From the NCBI GenBank assembly GCA_965199945.1, contig OZ241354.1, positions 1,798,001 to 1,862,000 on the forward strand: a DNA stretch of 64,000 nt, written 5' to 3'. The stretch comes from VXYL01 sp965199945. GTDB lineage: Bacteria; Pseudomonadota; Gammaproteobacteria; Pseudomonadales; Azotimanducaceae. How positions within the stretch are numbered: the first letter of the stretch is position 1; every line of letters begins with the position of its first letter. This document shows positions 26,794 through 34,900 of the stretch, one piece after another. Made by a program: the position numbers and the translations under genes. The notes below the pieces were generated by a model. It ran no database searches, was not told the origin of the DNA, and was given only the letters and a program-made list of their open reading frames with translations.

Positions 26794-27201
26794 ATGCGCA
26801 GATTGACGACCCGCGAGGAAGTGGAAGAGAGCAAGATCAACCTGACGCCGATGCTCGACGTCGTGTTCATCATGCTGATCTTCTTCATCGTCACGGCCAC
26901 GTTCGTCAAGGAGGTCGGCCTCGACGTGAACCAGCCCGAGGACGACAAGCCGCAGACGATCGATCCGGACAAGAAGAGCATCGTCGTGCGCATCACGAAC
27001 CGCGACCGCATCCTGATCGCCCAGCGCGACGTGGACCTGCGCTCGGTGCGCGCCAACATCGAACGCATGCACGCCGAGAACCCGGAAGCGCCGGTGGTCA
27101 TTCAGCCGCATCCCCACTCCAAGACCGAGACCATGGTGCATGTCATGGATTCCGCTCGGCAGGCGGGGGTCATGAAGGTGTCCTTGGCCGCCGGTTCGTA
27201 G
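26794..27201 (+). CDS. exbD: ExbD/TolR-family biopolymer transport protein
   Basis: This 135-residue protein shows the ExbD layout: a short cytoplasmic N terminus, then SKINLTPMLDVVFIMLIFFI, where the Asp inside the single transmembrane helix is the conserved proton-path residue. A periplasmic domain of about 95 residues follows. The ATG at 26794 follows GGGAG by about 6 bases and is preferred over a longer upstream start at 26743. ExbD partners with ExbB and TonB to energise outer-membrane receptors. No ExbB or TonB gene is adjacent here, so it is an orphan subunit in this window. Confidence 0.88.
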   Translation: MRRLTTREEVEESKINLTPMLDVVFIMLIFFIVTATFVKEVGLDVNQPEDDKPQTIDPDKKSIVVRITNRDRILIAQRDVDLRSVRANIERMHAENPEAPVVIQPHPHSKTETMVHVMDSARQAGVMKVSLAAGS

Positions 27202-27242
27202 CGCGGAACGCCAGCCCTTCTTCAAGCCACGCGAGGGCCGCA

Positions 27243-28241
27243 TTGCCCATCGATCTGCGCTCGGACACCGTCACCAAGCCCTCGCCAGCCATGCGCGCCG
27301 CGATGGCCGAGGCCGAGGTAGGCGACGACGTCTACGGCGAAGATCCAACGGTCAACCGGCTCGAACGCGAATGCGCGCAGCGGCTTGGCTTCGAGGCGGG
27401 CCTGTTCGTCGCCAGCGGCACACAGTCCAATCTTGCGGCGCTCTTGACCCACTGCGCGCGCGGCGACGAATACATCGCCGGCCAAGAGGCCCACGCCTAC
27501 CGCTTCGAGGGCGGCGGCGCGGCCGTTCTCGGCGGCATCCAGCCGCAGCCGCTGCCCTTCAAGGCAGACGGCACGCTGTCCCTCGCTTCCATCGAAGAGG
27601 CGATCAAGCCCGCGGACAGCCATTTCGCCAAGACCAAGCTCGTCTGCGTCGAGAACACGCAGGCCGGCAAGCCCATCGCGCTCAGCTATCTCGCAGACGT
27701 GCGCGCCCTGGCCGACCGCCACGGCCTGCGCCTGCACATGGACGGCGCCCGCCTGTTCAACGCCGCCGTGGCATTGGAACTGCCGGCAGCGACGCTCGCG
27801 CAGCATTGCCACTCGGTTTCGGTGTGCCTGTCCAAGGGGCTTGGCGCGCCGGCCGGCTCGGTGCTCTGCGGCGACTCGGCCTTCGTTGCCGAAGCGCACC
27901 GCTGGCGCAAGGTGCTCGGCGGCGGCATGCGGCAGAGCGGCATTCTCGCGGCGGCCGGCCTCTACGCCCTCGAGCACAACGTCGAACGGCTGCGCGACGA
28001 CCACCAACGCGCCGCGCGTCTGGCCAAGGGGCTCGCGGCGGCCGGCCTCGACGTCGCCTGCCACACCAACATGGTGTTCGTGCAAGGCGTCGACGAAGCG
28101 CGAATGCGCACCCACATGGCCGCCGCTGGCGTGCGCGTGCGCGGCCCGCGGTGGGTCGTCCACCTCGACATCGGCGACGACGACATCGCCCGCGTCATCA
28201 ATGCCGCGCAAGGAATGGCCCGCGCCCGAACGGCTGCTTGA
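27243..28241 (+). CDS. ltaE: Low-specificity L-threonine aldolase
   Basis: This 332-residue PLP enzyme begins IDLRSDTVTKPSPAMRAAM, the classic threonine-aldolase opening, and has GDDVYGEDPTVNRLE. The PLP lysine lies in SVCLSKGLGAPAGSVLCG, and LHMDGARLFNA carries the PLP-contacting Asp and Arg. It splits L-threonine or L-allo-threonine to glycine and acetaldehyde. Homology begins at the TTG at 27243, which has a GAGGG ribosome-binding site; no ATG or GTG lies nearby in frame. The gene is 41 bp after exbD, so it may be co-transcribed, but no functional link is known. Confidence 0.88.
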   Translation: MPIDLRSDTVTKPSPAMRAAMAEAEVGDDVYGEDPTVNRLERECAQRLGFEAGLFVASGTQSNLAALLTHCARGDEYIAGQEAHAYRFEGGGAAVLGGIQPQPLPFKADGTLSLASIEEAIKPADSHFAKTKLVCVENTQAGKPIALSYLADVRALADRHGLRLHMDGARLFNAAVALELPAATLAQHCHSVSVCLSKGLGAPAGSVLCGDSAFVAEAHRWRKVLGGGMRQSGILAAAGLYALEHNVERLRDDHQRAARLAKGLAAAGLDVACHTNMVFVQGVDEARMRTHMAAAGVRVRGPRWVVHLDIGDDDIARVINAAQGMARARTAA

Positions 28242-28263
28242 GCGGTACTGGGCAGACGCTGCG

Positions 28264-29511
28264 CTACAGCCTCGTTACAAGACCGGCGAGGGTGCCGGTC
28301 AGGCAAGACACCAGCGTGCCGGCGAGCAGCACCCGAGGCACCAGGCCAATCAGTTCGCGGCGTCTTTCCGGCACCAGGGTGCCGAGGCCGCCAAGCAGGA
28401 TGCCGACGCTGCCCAGATTGGTGAAGCCGCACAGCGCGTAGGTGAGAATTACCCGCGACTGCGCCGAGAGCGCCTCGCCGGACTGGGCGAACTGCAGGTA
28501 CGCGATCAACTCGTTGAGGACGATCTTCGTGCCGAGCAGGGCACCGGCGTCGGTCGCTTCCGCCCAGGGCACGCCCATCAGCCACGCCACCGGCGCGAAC
28601 AGCCACCCGGCGGCGCGCTGCAGCGTCAAGGGCGCATCGACGATCTCGACCGCGCCGAGCAGCACGTTGCCCAAGGCCACCAGCGACACCAGCACGAGCA
28701 CCATCGCGCCGACATTGGCGACCAGCCGCAGGCCGTCGGCCGTGCCACGGCTGATCGCGTCCATCACGCCGTCGTAGCGCAGCGCGTCGGCGATGTCGCC
28801 GCCGGTGGCAGCGCCGTCTTCGGGAATCATGATGCGCGCCAGCGTCGCCGCGCCGACGACGTTGATGACCGATGCCACCAGCACATGCCCCAAGGCGCCG
28901 TCGATGACATCCGCGAGGATGGCCGCGTAGAGCGCCATGATCGAACCGGCGACGGTGGACATGCAGCAGGTAACGACGACGAAGAACTCCGAGCGCGTGA
29001 GGCTCTTCAAGTAGGCGCGAATCACCAGCGGCGCCTCCGCCAGGCCCAGGAAGACGCTCGACGCTGCCGCGACCCCGACCGCGCCGCCAAGGCCAAGCGT
29101 GCGCCGCAACGTCCACGCGAACGCCCGAATCACCCACGGCAGCACGCGCAGATGCCAGAGCACCGCCACCACCACGCTGAAGACGAGAATCTGCGGCAGG
29201 ATGCGGAACGCGAAGATGGGCGCGAGCGTCCGCGCCGGATTGTCTTCGACGAAGACGAAAGGCGCCGGCTCGCCGCCAAGGAAGCCGAACAGCAGCGACG
29301 TGCCGGCTTGCGTCGCCGTCTCCATCGCGTACACCACATGGTTGAGCACCAGCAGCGCATCGCGCACCGGCGCCACCTTCAAGAGCACGAAGGCAAGCAC
29401 GATCTGCGCCGCCAGACCGACCGCCACATGCCGATAGGCCACATCCCGCCGCCGCTCGCTGAACAGCCACGCAATCGCCAGCAGCGCGACGACGCCTACG
29501 ATGCCTTGCAC
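28264..29511 (-). CDS. Concentrative nucleoside transporter (CNT/NupC family)
   Basis: The 415-residue protein has the CNT length and motif set. The N-terminal helices are followed by GFLGGEPAPFVFVEDN-type sequence, a central LGLAEAPLVIRAYL (corresponding to G.TE.P..I.P), MSTVAGSIMALYAAIL, and GTKIVLNELIAYLQFAQ (GTK..LNE.VAY). These surround the nucleoside- and cation-binding sites. CNT carriers import nucleosides with H+ or Na+. Translation starts at a GTG at 29511. The gene converges on the threonine aldolase with a 22-bp gap. Confidence 0.88.
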   Translation of the reverse strand: MQGIVGVVALLAIAWLFSERRRDVAYRHVAVGLAAQIVLAFVLLKVAPVRDALLVLNHVVYAMETATQAGTSLLFGFLGGEPAPFVFVEDNPARTLAPIFAFRILPQILVFSVVVAVLWHLRVLPWVIRAFAWTLRRTLGLGGAVGVAAASSVFLGLAEAPLVIRAYLKSLTRSEFFVVVTCCMSTVAGSIMALYAAILADVIDGALGHVLVASVINVVGAATLARIMIPEDGAATGGDIADALRYDGVMDAISRGTADGLRLVANVGAMVLVLVSLVALGNVLLGAVEIVDAPLTLQRAAGWLFAPVAWLMGVPWAEATDAGALLGTKIVLNELIAYLQFAQSGEALSAQSRVILTYALCGFTNLGSVGILLGGLGTLVPERRRELIGLVPRVLLAGTLVSCLTGTLAGLVTRL

Positions 29512-29956
29512 ACGGCCCCTCCACCGCTCGCCAGACCGCAGTGTACTTGAAGGCCGGCGACCTCGGCATGTGGCGCACCTCGAGCTCGTGCCGCATCACC
29601 GCCCGCGTGGCCGGCCCCGACAACTGGCCGAGCAGCTCGTCCGCCTCCGCCGGCAGCTGAGCGCCCGCCGCCGTGTAGGCCCACGCGAAGAGCTTCGGCG
29701 GCGCATCGCTGCGGCCGTCCTCGATCCGCCCGGTGGCCGCCTGCTGCGCGATCAGCTTGAGGTTGGCGGCTAAATCCGCCGAAGGACGGGACGTTGGCGG
29801 AACTCGAACGGATCGCGACAGGGGCCACCCGACGACCGACGCCGAACGTGCCGACTCCGGGCGGGAAGGGTGTAAGCCTTAAGCGCCCGCCGGCCACTTG
29901 CGCCGGGTGTGCCTTCCGTCGCATAGTGCGGCGCGAACGCAGCAAAGGAGTGGCGC
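29512..29956. other. Gene-poor stretch with possible decayed minus-strand coding
   Basis: No complete gene is supported between the nucleoside transporter and the next ORF. One minus-strand frame over about 29560-29790 reads like protein, including LIAQQAATGRIEDG, KLFAWAYTAAGAQLPAEADE and AVMRHELEVRHMPRSPAFKY. It has no usable start upstream and no stop before running into the transporter gene in the wrong frame. It may be the remnant of a truncated gene. I do not recognise the family. Confidence 0.3.
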
Positions 29957-29970
29957 ATGTCTGACCAGAA
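29944..29970 (+). repeat. Reused start-site module, copy 1
   Basis: A 27-base stretch begins with the ribosome-binding site AAAGGAG and includes the first codons for MSDQ. It matches 35731-35757 at 24 of 27 positions. Copy 1 drives the intact ORF at 29957. Confidence 0.6.
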
Positions 29971-30394
29971 ACCGAAAGTGCAGTGGTATAGGTGCGACGA
30001 GTGCGATCCGCCGACGAATGGCTACAAGTTGACCGTGTCCCCGATTGATGTTCCCGGATTAGGCCTGTTCCTGCCGCCCAGCACCGTCGTGGGACCGTTG
30101 TTTTTCAGGGACGGCAATTGGTGGATATTCGAGGGCGACATGCACAACCGCATGAAGCCCAGCCATTGGGCGGCGATCGTCGACGAGGAACCGGTCGGCA
30201 CTTTCCAGTTCAAGTTCGACTGGGTCGAAGCCAGCGATCATCCGCCGGCAGAGCCTGGGGGGGTGGTTTGGGCCCGTGGTCGAGAGTTACGGCTCGCGTT
30301 GTTCGACGGCAGCAGATGGCGGGAACACGCTGGATACGGGAAAATCGAATCGCCGGACTGGTGGGCAAGTCATTGGGCTGTACTTGAAGAATGA
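29957..30394 (+). CDS. Hypothetical protein, 145 residues, Trp-rich
   Basis: A good AAAGGAG ribosome-binding site lies 6 bases before the ATG. The protein begins MSDQKPKVQWYRCDECDPP, with a CxxC that could be structural or metal-binding. It is unusually rich in tryptophan (WYRC, NWWIFEGD, SHWAAIV, PDWWASHW), with no signal peptide or transmembrane segment. The aromatic-rich short-strand pattern suggests a small beta-sheet protein. I do not recognise the family. It sits at the left edge of the accessory island next to a GIY-YIG-type nuclease gene. Its start module is repeated at 35731. Confidence 0.6.
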   Translation: MSDQKPKVQWYRCDECDPPTNGYKLTVSPIDVPGLGLFLPPSTVVGPLFFRDGNWWIFEGDMHNRMKPSHWAAIVDEEPVGTFQFKFDWVEASDHPPAEPGGVVWARGRELRLALFDGSRWREHAGYGKIESPDWWASHWAVLEE

Positions 30395-30506
30395 AGCACT
30401 TGCTCAACGGAGCGGGACCCTACCTGCCTTGAACCGATGGCCACCGTGACGCCACCGAGGGACAAGCTTGCCAGCGCGGAACGCCCCGCGCGACTGGCGG
30501 GCCGCC

Positions 30507-30723
30507 ATGCTGGAACAGATCGTCACTGCGGAGCACGAGCGCGGTATCTTGGGCAACCGATGCCCGCCTGTCGGTGATCATTCACGCTGCCAAGCTCGCC
30601 CAAGGCGACGGCACAGGCGCGTACTTAGCCTTTGCTCTGCACCCACTGCAATCGACGAAGGGCGACGACACGCTGACGCTGCGCCGAGAGCTCGCGGAGC
30701 AGAAGGCGAAGCTGCCGATCTGA
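30507..30723 (+). pseudogene. Probable frameshifted gene remnant
   Basis: A protein-like stretch beginning MLEQIVTAEHERGILGN is interrupted near 30558. The sense continues in another frame with DARLSVIIHAAKLAQGDGTG, and DTLTLRRELAEQKAKLPI precedes a TGA at 30721. Neither piece alone is convincing, but together they read as one interrupted gene of about 70 codons. I do not recognise the family. It could also be a chance open frame. Confidence 0.35.
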
Positions 30724-30749
30724 GGCTTGACTGCAATGGAGAATACGAA

Positions 30750-31409
30750 GTGAGCAGCATCGTCTACGTCCTCTCGAACGAGGCAATGCCGGGCCTATTG
30801 AAGATCGGCAAGACCACCGACATGCCGCGGCGCATGGGTAAGCTGTACTCGACAGGAGTACCGCTGCCGTTCGACTGCGAGTTTGCCGTCGCCGTGCCCG
30901 ACGATCAGGCCACGAAAATCGAGACCGCCCTGCACCTCGCCTTCGAACCGCACCGGGTGAATCCTAGGCGCGAGTTCTTCCGCATGCGATTGGAGCAGGC
31001 GGAGGCCTTGCTCAAAGCGTGGCCCGGAGCCGAAGACGTGACTGACTCCGCCAGACGCGTCTTGGAGCGCGATGTCAGCCAAGGTGAGCGCGACGCGGTG
31101 AAGCGGGAGCGCCGTCGCAGGCCGAACTTGGACCTCGAAGCGCTTGGCGTCATGGCCGGCGACACGTTGGAATCCACCGGCGGCGGCGATGCCGCGACGG
31201 TGAAAGTGGTCGACGCCAGCCATCAGACGGTGCATCATAACGGCGAGACCATGCATCTTCGAGACGCGACGTACCGAGTCACGGGCAAGGAGCAAGGAAC
31301 GACCATACGGCAGGCGGCCCATTGGAAGTTCAAAGGGCGCGTGCTAGTCGATCTGTACGACGAACTGCACTCCGAAGCGGAGACCGAGGAACTGCGACGC
31401 AGAGGTTGA
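30750..31409 (+). CDS. T5orf172/GIY-YIG-type nuclease-domain protein
   Basis: The protein starts at a GTG (30750) with SSIVYVLSNEAMPGLLKIGKT. This is the N-terminal pattern of T5orf172 (PF10544) domains, a GIY-YIG-related nuclease fold. It continues with MPRRMGKLYSTGVPLPF, ETALHLAFEPHRVNPRREFF, and the family's usual Glu and Arg residues. The C-terminal half (from about residue 115) is charged, with KREKR-like basic residues (RRRRPNLDLEALGV) and a beta-rich end, possibly a DNA- or protein-binding tail. These domains occur in phages and genome-defence loci. The catalytic GIY Tyr is at YVLS. Role in this island unknown. Confidence 0.75.
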   Translation: MSSIVYVLSNEAMPGLLKIGKTTDMPRRMGKLYSTGVPLPFDCEFAVAVPDDQATKIETALHLAFEPHRVNPRREFFRMRLEQAEALLKAWPGAEDVTDSARRVLERDVSQGERDAVKRERRRRPNLDLEALGVMAGDTLESTGGGDAATVKVVDASHQTVHHNGETMHLRDATYRVTGKEQGTTIRQAAHWKFKGRVLVDLYDELHSEAETEELRRRG

Positions 31410-31701
31410 TGCTGGCGGCTGAAACCGCGCTGCCTGCTGCCCACCGAATGCCGGCGCGGTCGGAACTGCCGCCGATGGAGCTGCGGGGAGCGGCCCGCGC
31501 AGCGTACGCTGACCGCGCAGATGCGGATGTTTTCGCCGCCTTCCCATGAGAGCGACGTCAGCAAGCCCCTTCTCGCGCACCGCGCTGTTACCCCATCCTC
31601 CAGCGCACGGCTCGCCGTCCCTTGCCGGGGGCGGTCTTTACGCGCTCCCCATGACGGTGTAGGGTTGCTCTTGATTTTGGGGGCATTGCCGCGGGGGAAC
31701 G

Positions 31702-31833
31702 GTGAAGGGCGATTATGGCGTGCTCGCGATGCTTGTTTTGTGCCTCGGCGCACTCTCTTGGTTGTTCTTTGACAGCTTCACCGTCGGTGCCGTCGGCGGC
31801 TTGGTCATGTGGTACTTGATGGGCCGGAGATGA
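31702..31833 (+). CDS. Small putative membrane protein, 43 residues
   Basis: A short ORF opens with a GTG at 31702 after a G-rich stretch (GGGGGAA) and ends at TGA 31831. It reads KGDYGVLAMLVLCLGALSWL then a second hydrophobic run with VGAVGGLVMWYLMGRR. Two hydrophobic segments and a basic C terminus suggest a tiny inner-membrane protein. No homologue is recognised. It lies directly upstream of the SUMF1 gene. Confidence 0.4.
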   Translation: MKGDYGVLAMLVLCLGALSWLFFDSFTVGAVGGLVMWYLMGRR

Positions 31834-31853
31834 GCGCGGCACCTTGGCGTGGG

Positions 31854-31898
31854 CACCTTCCGCAACTGTTCGGCGTGTCCGGGATGGTGGTGATGCCG
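31854..31898 (+). repeat. Truncated, frameshifted copy of the SUMF1 gene start
   Basis: This 45-base segment matches 32101-32146 (the first codons after the signal peptide, DTFRDCSECPEMV) with about four substitutions and one deleted base. The deletion shifts the frame and leads quickly to a stop. It is a fossil of an earlier duplication or deletion in this locus. Confidence 0.6.
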
Positions 31899-31990
31899 CC
31901 CGCCCGCGTTCACGCTTGACTGCACCTGCTGCGCCTTGGTCAAGATGCGGCGTCTTTCGGGCAAGGGGACGGATCGTGGTTGAAGCTGCG

Positions 31991-34900
31991 ATGGCGGCAA
32001 AGGCCGTGGACGGAAGCCGTTCGAGGCCGCCACGCTGCGCCCTCGGCCTCGCGCTCCTCGTCGGCGCATTGGCCGTCGGCCATGCCGCTCACGCCGCCGA
32101 CACCTTCCGCGACTGTTCGGAGTGTCCGGAGATGGTGGTGGTGCCGGCCGGTTCGTACCAGATGGGTTCGCCGGCGTCCGAGCTGGCGCGGCACGAGAAC
32201 GAAGGCCCGGTGCATGAAGTGACGATCGCGGCACCGTTCGCGCTTGGGCGGCACGAGGTGACCGTGAGGGAGTTTGGACGGTTCGTAGACGAAACGGGTT
32301 ACTCGGCCGGGGAATCGTGTCGTGTTTGGGAGAAAGACAGCGTTGCCGCCTGCGAGGGCGCGATTGAAGATCTCTTGAACGAGTGCGAGGGCGATGTCGA
32401 CGACTACGAAATTCCGACGGCTGTCCTTGCTGGCAGACATTGGCGCAATCCTGGCTTTCGACAGGACGGATCACATCCAGTGACGTGCGTGAGCTGGGAC
32501 GACGCGCAAGCATATGCAGCGTGGCTGGCGCGGGTGACGGGCGAGCGATACCGGCTGCCGAGTGAGTCTGAGTGGGAGTATGCGGCGCGGGCAGGGAACC
32601 AGGCAGCACGTTACTGGGAGGACTTGGAGAGGGAGGGTCCGCACCCACCTGCCGAAAGCTCGAACTGGTGCAGCAACGTCAACGGCGCGGACCGGGCGCT
32701 GGCAGAGAGCACGTTCTTCAAGGATCTTGTTTTTGCGGCAAGCGAACAGCTAGCTCGCGATAGCTTGAAGTTGCAAGCGCTAATCGCCGCACACAAAGCC
32801 CTCAGAAGGGGAGACGTTGTTGACGCTGAGGTGCGATACGCCTTTCGGGTCGCTCGTAGAGAGCTTGACAGAGAAATTGTTCCTATAATGGCTCGAATGG
32901 AACGCACGGGCCTCATGCTGCCGTGCAGTGACGGTGCCGCGCATACGGCACCAGTCACGGGCCACGGCTTTTCCGCGAATGGCTGGGGGCTCAAACACAT
33001 GTTGGGCAACGTGTCGGAGTGGACGGAGGATTGCTGGAACGAAGGGTATACGGGAGCACCGGCGGACGGCAGCGCACGGACGGAGGACGACACGGCCCTG
33101 CTATCGGGCGAGTGCGACAAACGCGTTCACCGCGGCAGCACTTGGGCCACAGGGCCGCGGCATATCCGCTCTGCAGCGCGATCGGGGCTTGCGCCGGGAG
33201 ACCGGTTCAGCACCACCGGGTTTCGTGTAGCCCGAACGATCATGGTGGCGACAGGCATGGCACCGAGCTTAGGTGCCACGCTGACGGATCGGGCCGCGAC
33301 CGTCGGACGGGACGAGACAATTGACCTCGCCAAGGCGTTCGTGGACGACCAAACGTTGGTCTACGAAGCGCGGTCGAGCAACGCCGACGAGGCGCGAGCG
33401 AGCGTGGACGGCGACGTGCTGACGCTGACGCCGGTGGCCGAAGGCACGGCGACGGTGACCGTGACGGCGCGGGACCCGGACGGAAACACGGCCACGCAGA
33501 CCTTCGCCATGACGATCGCCGAGAGTGACGGCACGGACACAAGCGGCGCCGGCGACTCCGGCGACACGTTCCGCGACTGCGCCGAGTGCCCGCTGATGGT
33601 GCCGATTCCGGCCGGCGCGTTCACGATGGGTGCGCCAGAGTCCGAGCCTGACGGGGAGCTGGTGATTGCTACGAGCCCCGGTGCGTTCGGCAGGTCATCG
33701 GAGTCCGAGCGTGAATCAGCGAGCGACGAGAGGCCCCAGCGCACAGTGTCGATTCCGGCCTTCGCGGCGGGCGCCCACGAGGTGACGTTCGCGGAGTGGG
33801 GGGCTTGCGTGGCGGCAGGGGGCTGCGCCGGCTACAGCCCAGACGATGAGGGCTGGGGGCGGGACGATTGCTGGTGGGGGTCGTCGTGCGCCGCCGTCGT
33901 CAATCGCCCCGTCATCAACGTGAGCTGGGACGACGTACAGTTGTACGTCGATTGGCTGTCGCGGAACACCGGCCAGCGCTACCGGCTGCTCACGGAGTCC
34001 GAGTGGGAATACGCGGCGCGGGCGGGCACCACGACGCCGTTCCACACTGGCTATGCGATCACGACGCAGCAGGCGAACTTCAACGGCAGGTTGGATTATC
34101 CGTCCGGCCAGCGCAACGAATCGGGGCTATTTCGAGGGCAGACGATTCCGGTCGGGTCCTTCGCGCCGAACGGGTTCGGCCTCTACGACATGCACGGCAA
34201 CGCCAGTGAGTGGGTACAAGACTGCCACGGCGACTACGCGGCTGCGCCGAGTGATGGAAGTGCCGTAGAGAGAGATGGCTGCCGCCGCGTTTTGCGCGGC
34301 GGTTCGTGGTTCTTCGAGCCAGGGGGCCTCCGCGCCGCGGCCCGTGGCTGGTCCAACTCCGGATACCGCCGCAGCTTCAACGGGTTCCGTGTGGCCAGAA
34401 CGAGTATGGTGACGACAGGCGCGGCGCCGACCATAGGCGCGACGCTGTCGGATCGTGGCGCGGCCCGCGGGCAGGACGAGACGATTGACCTCGCCAAGGC
34501 GTTCGCGGACGACCAGACGCTGGCCTACGAAGCGCGGGCGAGCAACGCAGACGTGGCGCGGACGAGCGTGGACGGCGACATGCTGACGCTGGCCCCACTG
34601 GCGGAAGGCATGGCAACCGTGACGGTGACGGCGCGGGACCCGGACGGCAACTCGGCCACGCAGACCTTTGCCGTGACCGTCGCTGGCAGCGACGGCACGG
34701 ATGTGGGCGGTGTCAGCGTCGCCGACACGTTCCGCGACTGCGGCGAGTGCCCGCTGATGGTGCCGATTCCGGCCGGCACGTTCACGATGGGCGCACCGGA
34801 GTCCGAACGTGGGTCGGGGAAACAAGAGAGACCCCAGCGCACGGTGTCGATTCGGGCCTTCGCGGCGGGCGCCCATGAGGTGACGTTCGCGGAATGGGAT

